A stretch of DNA of 64,000 bases from JBBATK01 sp046297095 (GCA_046297095.1 JBKCNS010000022.1:159375-223374); one strand, 5' to 3'; counted from the stretch's first letter, positions 27,857 to 37,059 are shown. Notes: generated by a model from the sequence alone, not told the origin. Numbers and translations are program-made.

Positions 27857-30304
27857 CTACTTCGTTGCTTTTTTTGTTGCGGCTTTTTTTGCCGGTGCCT
27901 TCTTTGCCGGTGCCTTCTTTGCTGCTGTTTTCTTTGCAGCCGTCTTCTTCGCCGGCGCTTTCTTGGCTGCTGTTTTCTTTGCCGGTGCCTTCTTCGCTGC
28001 TGCCTTTGCGGTGGCGCCTGTCTTGCCGGCCGGTGCATCCTGAGCTGCTATCTGTAAGCAATCTTCCAAGGTCATCACCATCGGATCCGTGCCTTTGGGA
28101 ATGCGATAGTTGTTTTTGCCGATGGCAAGAAACGGACCCCATCTGCCGCGCACAATCTTCACTTCGTCGTTGTCGGGGAAGCTCTTCAAGATGCGGGCAG
28201 CGTCTTTTTCTCGCTTAATATGAACCAGTTCGATTGCGCGAACTGCATCAATGGAGTAGGGGTCGTCCTCTTTAGCAAGCGAAGCAAAGAGCGAGCCCAA
28301 CTGCACGTACGGACCAAAGCGCCCGATGGCAACTTTTAAAGGCAAGCCTTCGTACTCGCCAACAATTCGCGGCAGACGGAAGCAATCCATTGCCTGCTCA
28401 AGGTTCACCGTCTCTAAGGAAAATCCGGAGCGAAGGTTCGCGTATTTCTTGTCCTCGTCGGTGTTTTCGCCTATCTGAACATACGCACCGTAGCGGCCCA
28501 TACGCACATATACATTGCGCTGTGTAGCGGGATCTGTGCCCAGATGACGTTCGCCTGTTTGGCGGCCCGCACCCTCCATTGTCTTTTGCACAACGGAATG
28601 GAATGGTGTGTAGAATTCCTTCAACATTTCATTCCATTGCAACTGACCGCGGGCAATCTCATCGAACTTTTCTTCCACGGCAGCGGTGAAGCCGTAGTCC
28701 ATGATGCCGTCGAAATGTTGAATAAGAAAATCCGTAACGATTATACCGATGTCGGTGGGGAAGAGTTTCGATTTTTCGCTGGCATAGGTTTCAGAATGTA
28801 CTTCCTTGCTAATGGAAGTGCCGCTCAACGTATACACGATTACATCGCGCTGCTTGCCCTCGCGGTCCTCTTTCACCACATAGCCACGCCGCTGAATAGT
28901 AGAGATGGTTGGTGCATAGGTAGATGGACGCCCTATTCCGAGCTCCTCCAAGCGTTTTACCAGCGAGGCCTCGGTGTATCGCGCGGGCGGTCTCGTGAAC
29001 TTCTGCGATGCATTCATTGTTCGCAAAGGCAGGGCCTGACCCACCGACAACGGCGGAAGCATCTTTGCTTCGTCGCTATCGCTGTCCTCGTCTTGTGTCT
29101 CCATATACACCTTCAAGAAGCCGTCGAAGGTTAGCACCTCGCCATTGGCCACCAGGTGCTCAGGGGTAGTGGATATAGAGACAAGGGCGGTGGTTTTTTC
29201 CAGTTGGGCATCGCTCATCTGCGACGCAAGAGCACGCTTGCGGATCAGATCGTACAGGCGGCGTGCGCCGTTATCGCCGTCTACTTCCGTGAGCTCGAAG
29301 TTCGTGGGGCGTATAGCCTCGTGAGCTTCCTGCGCATTGAACGATTTGTTTGTGAATTGTCTGGTTTGCGCATAGCGCTCGCCATAGGCAGAAACAATCT
29401 GAGCACGAGCGGCGTTCAACGCTTCATTGCTCAAATTCACGGAGTCGGTACGCATGTAGGTGATATGACCGGCCTCGTACAACTTTTGCGCAATGGTCAT
29501 CGTTTGCAGAATAGAGAAGCCAAGTTTGCGCGAAGCCTCCTGCTGCAAGGTAGAGGTAGTAAACGGCGCACCGGGCGATTTCTTCCCGGGTTTGGTTTCT
29601 ATGGATGCAATGGAAAAGTCGGCGCCAAGGCAACGCTCCAGAAAGGCCCGCGCATCCTGCTCCGAGTCGTATCGCTTGGGGGCTTCTGCGTTGAGAATTT
29701 TCCCCTGACCTGCGTCGAAGTCTGCCGTGATTTTAAACGAACTTTGGGAATCGAATGCACGAATTTCCTTCTCGCGCTCCACAATAAGCCGCACCGCTAC
29801 CGACTGCACTCTGCCGGCCGAAAGCGAGGGTTTGATTTTACGCCATAGAATGGGGGATACCTCGTATCCTACCAGTCGGTCCAGCACTCTGCGTGCTTGC
29901 TGTGCGTCCACCAAATGCTCGTCGATGGTCCGCGGCTCGGCAATGGCCTTGAGAATCGCTGTTTTTGTTATCTCGTTGAAAACAATGCGCTTGGTGTTTT
30001 CTTTGCGAAGTTTCAATGCTTCGAACAAATGCCAGGAAATTGCCTCTCCCTCACGGTCTTCGTCGCTTGCAAGCCAAACAATTTCAGCATCTTTGGCCAT
30101 TCGTTTGAGCTCATTTACCAAGCGTTCCTTATCGGAGGAAACTTCGTAGTGAGGAATAAACCCGTTTTCAATGTCGATAGCCCCATCGCCTTTAACCAAG
30201 TCTCGAATATGGCCCTGGCACGAACGCACCGTGAAGTCCTTTCCCAGGTACTTCTCAATGGTTTTGGCCTTGGCAGGCGACTCAACAATCACAAGATTCT
30301 TCAC
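27857..30304 (-). CDS. topA: DNA topoisomerase I with lysine/alanine-rich tail
   Basis: 815 residues; a type IA topoisomerase that relaxes negative supercoils. The N-terminal Toprim domain opens LVIVESPAKAKTIEKYLG with the DxDREGE motif seen as ASDEDREGEAISWHL. The active-site Tyr283 is in ITYMRTDSVNLS. IGRPSTYAPTI is also typical. No Cys4 zinc fingers are found; instead three topo-C repeats of the GRFGPYVQLG/GRWGPFLAIG kind occur. The last ~50 residues are a histone H1-like run of AAKK/APAKK repeats, probably giving tight DNA binding. RNA polymerase contact, as in E. coli TopA tails, is only a possibility. This tail also makes a low-complexity stretch of DNA at 27857-28020. Confidence 0.95.
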   Translation of the reverse strand: MKNLVIVESPAKAKTIEKYLGKDFTVRSCQGHIRDLVKGDGAIDIENGFIPHYEVSSDKERLVNELKRMAKDAEIVWLASDEDREGEAISWHLFEALKLRKENTKRIVFNEITKTAILKAIAEPRTIDEHLVDAQQARRVLDRLVGYEVSPILWRKIKPSLSAGRVQSVAVRLIVEREKEIRAFDSQSSFKITADFDAGQGKILNAEAPKRYDSEQDARAFLERCLGADFSIASIETKPGKKSPGAPFTTSTLQQEASRKLGFSILQTMTIAQKLYEAGHITYMRTDSVNLSNEALNAARAQIVSAYGERYAQTRQFTNKSFNAQEAHEAIRPTNFELTEVDGDNGARRLYDLIRKRALASQMSDAQLEKTTALVSISTTPEHLVANGEVLTFDGFLKVYMETQDEDSDSDEAKMLPPLSVGQALPLRTMNASQKFTRPPARYTEASLVKRLEELGIGRPSTYAPTISTIQRRGYVVKEDREGKQRDVIVYTLSGTSISKEVHSETYASEKSKLFPTDIGIIVTDFLIQHFDGIMDYGFTAAVEEKFDEIARGQLQWNEMLKEFYTPFHSVVQKTMEGAGRQTGERHLGTDPATQRNVYVRMGRYGAYVQIGENTDEDKKYANLRSGFSLETVNLEQAMDCFRLPRIVGEYEGLPLKVAIGRFGPYVQLGSLFASLAKEDDPYSIDAVRAIELVHIKREKDAARILKSFPDNDEVKIVRGRWGPFLAIGKNNYRIPKGTDPMVMTLEDCLQIAAQDAPAGKTGATAKAAAKKAPAKKTAAKKAPAKKTAAKKTAAKKAPAKKAPAKKAATKKATK

Positions 30305-30376
30305 GTTGTTTCCTTTGGTATTCGTTGGTTCGGTGGCTCACAATTGCGGGCCGGCGAAACCTGTGTACTCTGCCCT

Positions 30377-30417
30377 AACTCTCAAATCTCAACTCTCAAC
30401 TCTCAACTCTAGACTCT
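30377..30417. repeat. short tandem repeat, CTCAACT-type
   Basis: About five imperfect heptamer units of the form CTCAACT lie between topA and the fur-type gene. The region (30305-30463) has no gene. Slippage-prone, so a candidate variable site, with no visible effect on a coding frame. Confidence 0.55.
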
Positions 30418-30463
30418 GTTTTACGTCTATCTTATCGGCCTCAACTTTTCAACTACGCTGTGC

Positions 30464-30985
30464 CTACCTCTGTGCCGATTCCGCCAATAATGCCGTACCA
30501 CCCGATTTTGCGTTGTGTTCGCAGCTGTCGGAATTGCGGCATCGGGCAAAAATTTGCAGCGAATGTTCCTCCGAGAGAAAGCCGTACTTCGATGCAATCT
30601 TTTTCTGTGCAGATTCCACTTCCACGGCATTGAACTCGATGATGTGTCCACAATCACGGCAAATCAAGTGATCATGATGAGGCATTCTGCTGGAAAGCTC
30701 GTAGGTAGCACTGCCGCCTTGAAAGCGATGCTTTACAACCAGTCCGCATCGGGTAAGGAGATCCAGGGTGGAATAGATTGTAGCCCTGGAAACTCTATCG
30801 CCCAAATTGTTCATGTGAACATACAATTCATCGGCACTGAAATGCCTGTCTACCACAGCAATACGCTCCAGAACGCGGAAGCGTTCCTGCGTGTTGCGGT
30901 ACATTTTCTTCTTCAGAAAGTCGGCGAAATCGCGCTTCAAACGCTCAACGTCGACTGCTGCAGAGGTATGTAGAGAGGTGTCCAT
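30464..30985 (-). CDS. Fur-family metal-responsive regulator
   Basis: 173 residues. The winged helix (KRDFADFLKKKMYRNTQERFRVLERIAVVDRHFSADELYVHMNNLGDRVSRATIYSTLDLL, read in parts) is the Fur DNA-binding domain. The dimerisation domain has HHDHLICRDCGHIIEF (HHxH and CxxC) and a second Cys pair in ARCRNSDSCEH, so a structural zinc site is likely. Whether it senses iron, zinc or peroxide (Fur, Zur, PerR) cannot be resolved. It is divergent from yqeY across a 310-bp gap. The longer N-terminus and C-terminus compared with E. coli Fur (148) are not unusual. Confidence 0.88.
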   Translation of the reverse strand: MDTSLHTSAAVDVERLKRDFADFLKKKMYRNTQERFRVLERIAVVDRHFSADELYVHMNNLGDRVSRATIYSTLDLLTRCGLVVKHRFQGGSATYELSSRMPHHDHLICRDCGHIIEFNAVEVESAQKKIASKYGFLSEEHSLQIFARCRNSDSCEHNAKSGGTALLAESAQR

Positions 30986-31294
30986 AAACCGGCGCTGTGT
31001 AGTACCTATAGCGCACGAATATACAAAAGCAAGTATGCCGACAAGGGGAACGAACTATGCACACAAGGTTTGCCCACGCCAAAATTGTTCTCAACATATT
31101 GGTTCACCATGTTCTTTACCGGCATCTTCAACAACCCGTCTTCGCATCGCTTTGCCTCTACCGGCAATAGGGTAGGGAAATACAATCGGGCTACAGTCGT
31201 TATCATGGAAACAAGCAGCGGCAGGCGTAGTTTTGCCGCGGTGCCGCTCAGTGCTACGGCCTTGCTTTGAATCACTTTATCGGAGAATCACACA
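30986..31294. other. 310-bp divergent intergenic region, fur-like/yqeY
   Basis: This gap should hold promoters for both genes. I see one TAGTTTTG at 31228-31235 pointing to yqeY with no matching -33 element, and no strong Fur-box palindrome. The short frames inside it show no protein-like character. Confidence 0.4.
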
Positions 31295-31744
31295 ATGGAT
31301 TTTACCCAGCTTATCAACGACGAAATCAAGAAAGCCATGCTTGGCGGCGAGAAGTTGCGCTTGGAAACCTTGCGTTCCTTGCGTGCCGGTATCATTGAGT
31401 TTGAAAAAAACGGCACGGGAAAAGACTTAGGCGCCGACGACTTTTTGAAGATCGTTTCGAGCAACGTGAAGAAGCGCAAAGATTCCATCGAGCAGTTTAA
31501 AGCGGCCGGCCGCACCGAGCTTATGCAAAAAGAAGAAGCAGAGCTGGCAGTGCTCATGGAGTTCATGCCTCGGCAGTTAAGCGCCGACGATGTTGAAAAA
31601 ACCGTGGCTGAGATTGCAGCGAAGATTTCCGAGCAGGGACCCTGCGATTTCAAAACGTTGATGCCTGCCGTCATGAAAGAACTCAAGGGCAAAGCCGATG
31701 GCGCAGTAATCCAAGCGGCAGTGAAGAAGGCGGTAGGTCAATGA
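31295..31744 (+). CDS. GatB/YqeY-domain protein
   Basis: 149 residues, entirely a YqeY domain (DEIKKAMLGGEKLRLETLRSLRAGIIEFEK, then LMEFMPRQLSADDVEKTVAEIAAKI), an RNA-binding helical module also found at the C-terminus of GatB. Possible tRNA-linked role, but bacterial YqeY has no settled function. It overlaps mutS2 by four bases (ATGA), so translation is coupled. Confidence 0.88.
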   Translation: MDFTQLINDEIKKAMLGGEKLRLETLRSLRAGIIEFEKNGTGKDLGADDFLKIVSSNVKKRKDSIEQFKAAGRTELMQKEEAELAVLMEFMPRQLSADDVEKTVAEIAAKISEQGPCDFKTLMPAVMKELKGKADGAVIQAAVKKAVGQ

Positions 31745-34173
31745 GCGAATACGGGCATTCAGGAGAGTTAGAAAGCAGTGTTAACGGCGGAGTTCCGTCC
31801 ATGAATAGCTTGCATCGATCCCTCAGCGAGCTGGAGCGAGTGTCTCTGCAAGAGCTTGAGTACCCGAAGGTACTCGCGGTAGTGGCACGATATGCTATGT
31901 CTGATCGTGCTAAAGATGCCATCGCAGAGATACTACCATTTTCCGATGCGGAAGAGTTACGCAAGGAGCTTCGCGCCGTTCGCGACATGCTCGGCCTGCT
32001 GCGCGGTGCCGAGACTCTTCCCTTAGAGCACACCGAAGATATCTCCTCGCATCTTTCCCGTTCCGTGATTTCCGGCTCCGCTTTATCGGCACCGCAGATC
32101 ACCGATGTGCTCGATGTACTGCAGATTACCCGCCGTTGCTCATCACATTTGCGTGCGCGCGCAGAAGCCGTGCCGGCGCTTGCCTTGCTGGTTGAAAATA
32201 TCAGCGAACATCGTTTGCTGGAGAAACACATAAGTGATGCCATCGACGAAACAGGCGCCGTGAGGGATACCGCATCCCGAGAGCTGCGCGACATTCGCCA
32301 AGAGATAGTGCGCACTTCAGCCCGCTTACGGCAGCGTCTCACCAAGTTGCTGGGAAAGCTCAACGACGAAGATCTCTTGCAAGATGAATACATCACCCAG
32401 CGCGATGGTCGCTTTGTGGTTCCCTTGAAAACTACCAACAAGCGCGCCCTTCCGGGTATCATTCATGGTGTGTCGCAATCCGGCTCCACGGTATTTCTGG
32501 AGCCCGCCGAAGTATTCGAATTGAATAATGAATTGTCGTTGCTGCATAACGCAGAGCAACGCGAGGTGCTGCGTATTCTCACCACGCTTACGGCAGAGAT
32601 CGGCAGTGTTGCGCACGAGATTCGCATTAACCAAGAAGTTCTCACGCATCTGGACTGTGTGTTTGCGAAGTCGTCGTACGCAGATGCATTCCGCGGCATA
32701 GAGCCCGTGATTGTGGACGATGGCGAGTGTGAGTTGAAAAACGCCGTGCATCCCTTGCTGGCGCATTCTCTGCCGCGTGCAAGCGTGGTGCCGCTAAGCG
32801 TGCGCTTCGACCGCACCACACTTGGATACTTAGTGTCGGGACCAAACGCCGGCGGAAAATCGGTTGCGCTCAAGAGCATTGGCTTGAATATCGCCATGGC
32901 AGTGTCGGGGATTTTTCCCCTTGGCGAGTGCGTAACTACACTGTGCACCTTCCTTGTGTCTATTGGTGATCATCAAAGTATAGAGTCGAATCTATCAACG
33001 TTTTCTTCGCAGATACTTCGGCTTAAGCACATCGTGGATGTGGCGGACAGTCACTCTCTGATTCTGGTGGATGAAATTTGTTCCGGTACCGATCCCGCAG
33101 AGGGCAGTGCTTTGGCCTGCGGTATCATCGACGAATTTCTGCGTACTCACGCCCGCTTCATTGTTACAACGCATCAATCTTCTCTGAAGAGTTACGCGCT
33201 GCAGCGCGAGGGAATTGCCAACGCATCTATGGAGTTCGACTCGCAAAAGCTCATTCCAACGTACCGATTTCTGCCGGGTATTCCCGGGAACTCCTATGCC
33301 TTTGAACTTGCCCGTTCGGTGAGTCTTTCTGCTACGGTTTTGGAAAAAGCCATGGAGTATCTGGGAGATAAACACGGCAATCTGGAAAAGAGCATTGCGA
33401 AGCTTCAGGATTTTGTGCGCGAGACCGAGCAGCGCCTGGCATCTGCACGTGAAGCAGAACAAAAGGCCATTGCGAAGAATAGGGAGTATGAAGAACGGTT
33501 TTCCTCCTTTGCAAAAAAGTATCGCGAACTGATGCGCGCCGCCAACGAAGAAGCCGCCGAAGTGATTCGCAGTGCGTCTGCACAAGTGGAGCGAGCTGTG
33601 CGAGAGGCGCGCGAGCAAACACGTGAACCCAAGGACATACGTGCTGATCTGGAACAACTGCGCGCCGACCTTGCCAAGAAGTTAGAGAAGGAGCGTGTGC
33701 AGCAACGCAAGGACAACAGAACATTCTCTGTGGGAGATACCGTGCGTTTGGAGTCGAGTAATCAATCCGGTGTTATCGTAAAAGTTCAGGATGATGCGGC
33801 GCTGGTGGAGTTCAATGGAATACAGTTTCGCGTAAAGCAAAGCGAGTTGGTGCATACTCAGGATGCGCCTAAAAGATTCAGGTCAGGCTCCGGCTTTGCC
33901 TCGTCTTCACCTGCATTTAGCAAAGCTTCTGTCTCGGCCACTGCCGATCTCCGCGGCATGCGAGCCGGAGAGGCTATTGCCAAATTAGACACACAGATCA
34001 GCGACGCCATTGTTGCCAATATTCCGTACCTCACCGTGATTCACGGCAAGGGTACGGGAGCATTACGCCAGGCCGTGCACGAGTTTCTCCGCGATCATCC
34101 CTCGGTAGCGAACTACCGCATTGGTGCTCAGGGTGAGGGCGATGCAGGAGTAACGCAGGTTGAGCTGCGCTAA
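31741..34173 (+). CDS. mutS2: endonuclease MutS2
   Basis: 810 residues. MutS2 lacks the mismatch-recognition domains of MutS and ends in a nuclease Smr domain. It rescues collided ribosomes in some bacteria and suppresses recombination in others. Walker A is SGPNAGGKS near residue 367, with LVDEICSGTDPAEGSALA as Walker B/signature. A long coiled coil (~540-660) precedes a KOW-like segment. The C-terminal Smr domain begins DLRGMRAGEAI (near 735) with HGKGTGALRQAV. The N-terminus may be about 20 codons shorter (second Met at MNSLHRS). Confidence 0.95.
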   Translation: MSEYGHSGELESSVNGGVPSMNSLHRSLSELERVSLQELEYPKVLAVVARYAMSDRAKDAIAEILPFSDAEELRKELRAVRDMLGLLRGAETLPLEHTEDISSHLSRSVISGSALSAPQITDVLDVLQITRRCSSHLRARAEAVPALALLVENISEHRLLEKHISDAIDETGAVRDTASRELRDIRQEIVRTSARLRQRLTKLLGKLNDEDLLQDEYITQRDGRFVVPLKTTNKRALPGIIHGVSQSGSTVFLEPAEVFELNNELSLLHNAEQREVLRILTTLTAEIGSVAHEIRINQEVLTHLDCVFAKSSYADAFRGIEPVIVDDGECELKNAVHPLLAHSLPRASVVPLSVRFDRTTLGYLVSGPNAGGKSVALKSIGLNIAMAVSGIFPLGECVTTLCTFLVSIGDHQSIESNLSTFSSQILRLKHIVDVADSHSLILVDEICSGTDPAEGSALACGIIDEFLRTHARFIVTTHQSSLKSYALQREGIANASMEFDSQKLIPTYRFLPGIPGNSYAFELARSVSLSATVLEKAMEYLGDKHGNLEKSIAKLQDFVRETEQRLASAREAEQKAIAKNREYEERFSSFAKKYRELMRAANEEAAEVIRSASAQVERAVREAREQTREPKDIRADLEQLRADLAKKLEKERVQQRKDNRTFSVGDTVRLESSNQSGVIVKVQDDAALVEFNGIQFRVKQSELVHTQDAPKRFRSGSGFASSSPAFSKASVSATADLRGMRAGEAIAKLDTQISDAIVANIPYLTVIHGKGTGALRQAVHEFLRDHPSVANYRIGAQGEGDAGVTQVELR

Positions 34174-34189
34174 GCAGGAGGAGTTGCAT

Positions 34190-34225
34190 GAGCATGAGCT
34201 CGAGTCTGAGCATGAGTTCGAGTCT
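34190..34225. repeat. tandem duplication, two 18-bp units
   Basis: GAGCATGAGCTCGAGTCT (34190-34207) is directly followed by the same unit with one change (34208-34225). It fills most of the 67-bp gap between the convergent mutS2 and dprA genes. Confidence 0.75.
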
Positions 34226-34240
34226 GATCTCAACCATCGT

Positions 34241-35356
34241 CTATTGAATTTTCATCACGCGTACAAACATGCGCCCGGGAAGTTGGCGCACATAGCCTTT
34301 GAACTCCAGCGTGAGCGCGCACACGAGTACATCGGAGGATGATGCTGCCAGCTGTTCGGCAACGTCGTCCAGATGCACACTACGGTGATCGATGTTTTCA
34401 AAAACTCTCTGTTCAAGCTCCGAGCCGAACTCGGGAGCCGGCTGAGCTACTGCTGCTGAATCAATACCATAGTCCAAAAGAATTTGACTCGGTGATAATG
34501 CCGCTATCGCTGTGTTGTTGGCAATGAGCGCGTTTGTGCCCATGCTTCTCTCAGCGCTGATCATTCCCGGTACGGCATAGACCTCGCGCGATTGGTCCAT
34601 CGCGAACTGCGCCGTAATCAATGAGCCGCCACGCTTGCCGCTTTCTACCACTAAGAGAGCGCGACTGATTCCGCTGATGATACGATTGCGCTGCGGGAAA
34701 TATGCGGGCAGTGCGCGCACACCGCATGGATACTCAGAGATGATTGCTCCGCCGTTATCGGATATCGCCAATGCGAGGCGCGCCGCGTACGATGGCCCTA
34801 TCATATCTATGCCGCAGGCTATCACGGCGTAGGTAACCGCGCCACTCTCCACCGCAGCTTTGTGAGCAATGCTATCTATGCCGGCGGCAAGGCCGCTGGT
34901 GATAATCAAGCCGGCTCTGCCGCACTCACGGGCAAATTCCTCCGTAACTGCCTGGCCATATTGTGTGCATTGCCGCGTGCCCACGATACTCAACGAGAGT
35001 GCTTCGGGATGCTGTAACATGCCCCGCACAAACAAGAGGTTCGGCGGATACGGTATATGCCGCAGCAGACGTGGATATTGATCGTTGCATATGCTGACAA
35101 TCGCCACCTGCGAGCGAGCGCATCGCTCCAGTATGCGGTCTGCCTCTTCGGCAACACGAGCGATGTTAAACATTTCGCTGCCCAATTCCATGCGAAGCGT
35201 GGCAGACGGCTGTTCGGCATCGATGCTCAAGAAATGCTCCAGGCAGGAGGTATGCTCGAGTGCAAAACGAAAGCGCTTGGTTGTCATGCGCGGAAGGCTG
35301 CGAAGAATCAGAAGGTCTTTGTCGGACCAAGACGGTACGTAGTGGTGTGGCTTCAT
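34241..35356 (-). CDS. dprA: DNA-processing protein DprA
   Basis: 371 residues. DprA binds incoming single-stranded DNA and loads RecA in natural transformation. The Rossmann core has SIVGTRQCTQYGQ, TSGLAAGIDSIAHKAAV, VIACGIDMIGP, SEYPCG, FPQRNRIISG and SGKRGGSLITAQFA, all characteristic. The N-terminal helical domain (~1-100) and the C-terminal winged-helix-like part (from QRVFENIDHRSVHLDDVAEQL) frame it. No other competence gene is in the window, so it may serve in recombination or uptake. It converges with mutS2. Confidence 0.93.
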   Translation of the reverse strand: MKPHHYVPSWSDKDLLILRSLPRMTTKRFRFALEHTSCLEHFLSIDAEQPSATLRMELGSEMFNIARVAEEADRILERCARSQVAIVSICNDQYPRLLRHIPYPPNLLFVRGMLQHPEALSLSIVGTRQCTQYGQAVTEEFARECGRAGLIITSGLAAGIDSIAHKAAVESGAVTYAVIACGIDMIGPSYAARLALAISDNGGAIISEYPCGVRALPAYFPQRNRIISGISRALLVVESGKRGGSLITAQFAMDQSREVYAVPGMISAERSMGTNALIANNTAIAALSPSQILLDYGIDSAAVAQPAPEFGSELEQRVFENIDHRSVHLDDVAEQLAASSSDVLVCALTLEFKGYVRQLPGRMFVRVMKIQ

Positions 35357-35408
35357 GCTCCATAGTATCAGATGTCACAGTTTCTACTGCGAAGAGTGTG
35401 CGGCTAGG

Positions 35409-35455
35409 CGAATGTCTAGAGAGAATAGTTGCATACTATTCTCATAGAGCATTCG
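35409..35455. promoter_or_regulatory. extended inverted repeat upstream of dprA
   Basis: A perfect 9-bp stem (GAGAATAGT / ACTATTCTC, 5-nt loop TGCAT) is enclosed, after a symmetric 6-base internal loop, by a further 6-bp stem (CGAATG / CATTCG). It lies 53-99 bases before the dprA start in an otherwise featureless 270-bp gap. It could be an operator, a structured leader or a remnant; the sequence does not tell. Confidence 0.5.
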
Positions 35456-35626
35456 GCGCATCGCTTCACACGCGTAAAAGCTGTGGAGTAAAAGATTGGA
35501 GCGGATAGGTTTTCTTAAGGGCCGTTAGACTGCCATGCAGGCGTGGTACATCAAGGAGTATGCGCAAGTAAGTGGTGTACCGAGTAACGAGTTGCGAGCC
35601 ATTAGTTACGAGTCACGAGGCACGAG

Positions 35627-36808
35627 TCAGACGCTACTGTGCACAGGTCCTTCGCTACAGCTTTCTGCGAAAGCAGCAAAACGTTCGCGAGCGGATTCTA
35701 TAGTTTCTTCGCGTTTGCAAAAAGCAATGCGCACCTGAGAATGCCCAAGGTGCTCATTCACATAGAACTTCTGTAATGGAATAACGGCTATGCCATATTC
35801 CGTGATAAGCTTTTTGCAAAAGCTGATGCCGTCGGCCTTGGTTGCCCGCGAGATATCCGCCGTGATAAAATAGGAACCGCCGGGAACGGTAAAATCGAGC
35901 GGTGTTTGGCGAAGAATCTCGATGAGTAAATTTCGGCGACGGGTGTAGTCATTGCGCAGCGAGGTATAGAACGCATCATCGCTTTGCAAGCCAAGAGCAA
36001 TTGCGTAGTGAAAGGGTGTGGACGAAGCGAACACGGTGAACTGATGCACACGACGAATACACGAAATCAACGATTCATCGCCAATAGCCCATCCGCACTT
36101 CCAACCGGTGGAGGAGAATGTTTTACCACCGCTGGAGATGGTTACACATCTCTTCTGCATGCCGTCCATCGCACCCAAGCGACCATGGCGTGAATCGTCA
36201 AACACAATGTGCTCGTAGACCTCGTCGCATACGGCAATTACAGCGTGTTCAATACACAAATCGCGAATAAGCTGCAGCTCACTTTGGTTGAACACCGTGC
36301 CACAGGGATTGTGCGGAGTGTTGATGAGTATAAGCTTCGTTCGGGGGCTGAAGGCTCGGCGAAGTTCATCGGGGTCGAAACGATACTCGGGGCCATGAAG
36401 AGTAACAGGAACCGCAGTGCCGCCTGCCATGGTGATATTCGGTATGTACACATCAAAACAGGGCTCGAACACTATGACTTCGTCACCGGGTTCAACAAAA
36501 GCAAACATTGTGCACCACAAAGCCTCGGAAGCGCCGGCTGTTACACACACTCCGGAGTCCGGATCAATAGAGTGACGGTAGAAGCGCATGCCGTGCTCAC
36601 TTATGGCTTGGCGCAGTACCGGCTCACCATGAGACATCGCGTATTGATTATGCCCGTCCATGATAGCCTCGCACGCAGCGTTCTTCACGTGCAGCGGTGT
36701 GTCGAAGTCGGGAAATCCCTGCCCCAGATTTACAGCTCCGTGCTTATTGGCCAGGGCGGTTATCTCGGAAAAAACCGACGCTCCAAATCCGGCGATGCGA
36801 TCTATCAT
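35627..36808 (-). CDS. PLP-dependent aminotransferase (methionine/kynurenine type)
   Basis: About 393 residues from ATG 36808; the frame runs back to 36943. Class I/II aminotransferase with NLGQGFPDF, ITAGASEA-type VTAGASEALWCT, INTPHNPCGTVF (substrate-binding) and the PLP-lysine block SSGGKTFSSTGWKCGWAIG. The N-terminal VNLGQGFPDFDTP and fold pattern match the YbdL/kynurenine-oxoglutarate aminotransferase group that acts on methionine, glutamine or kynurenine. The exact substrate is inference. It stands alone on this strand, 270 bases from dprA. Confidence 0.87.
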   Translation of the reverse strand: MIDRIAGFGASVFSEITALANKHGAVNLGQGFPDFDTPLHVKNAACEAIMDGHNQYAMSHGEPVLRQAISEHGMRFYRHSIDPDSGVCVTAGASEALWCTMFAFVEPGDEVIVFEPCFDVYIPNITMAGGTAVPVTLHGPEYRFDPDELRRAFSPRTKLILINTPHNPCGTVFNQSELQLIRDLCIEHAVIAVCDEVYEHIVFDDSRHGRLGAMDGMQKRCVTISSGGKTFSSTGWKCGWAIGDESLISCIRRVHQFTVFASSTPFHYAIALGLQSDDAFYTSLRNDYTRRRNLLIEILRQTPLDFTVPGGSYFITADISRATKADGISFCKKLITEYGIAVIPLQKFYVNEHLGHSQVRIAFCKREETIESARERFAAFAESCSEGPVHSSV

Positions 36809-36890
36809 GCGTGTGTGTTGAGTGTACTCGAAAGCCCGCGAATATATGCGGCTATGCACTTCACAAACGGAGAATAGATTTCCACTTTTA

Positions 36891-36931
36891 TCCGGAGCAT
36901 GTCCGGCTGTGAACCGTGTGCTCCGGACATG
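36891..36931. promoter_or_regulatory. mutually exclusive inverted repeats
   Basis: Two 9-bp stems compete for the same CCGG: TCCGGAGCA (36891-36899) with TGCTCCGGA (36919-36927), and CATGTCCGG (36898-36906) with CCGGACATG (36923-36931). They lie between a minus-strand aminotransferase and the plus-strand ykgJ-like gene, about 80 bases from the first and 130 from the second. This is the layout of a switchable leader or a two-site operator, but no ligand-binding core is recognisable. Confidence 0.5.
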
Positions 36932-37059
36932 GTATTTTCCCACATGTAGTCATGAAGAAAACTTGTTTTCCATGCTTCGCTCCATCGCTACATTTCCGTA
37001 GTGAATGAGTGCGGTACACAAATCCGGTAAACGTTCGCTATTCACTCAGAGAAAAAATT

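Noticed and set aside
27681..28142. Glu/Lys/Ser-rich frame overlapping the end of topA
   Set aside because: It is the other-frame reading of the repetitive AAKK tail.
29156..29848. 230-codon plus-strand frame
   Set aside because: Antisense to topA; no domain seen.
31006..31275. 89-codon minus-strand frame in the fur-like/yqeY gap
   Set aside because: No motif or start context; would also occupy the promoter region of both genes.
31683..32462. 259-codon open frame on the minus strand
   Set aside because: Lies wholly inside mutS2, whose motifs are clear; composition is that of an antisense shadow (Ser/Arg-rich).
35570..35630. CRISPR-like repeats
   Set aside because: Units are 5 bases, irregular and without spacers; no cas gene in the window.
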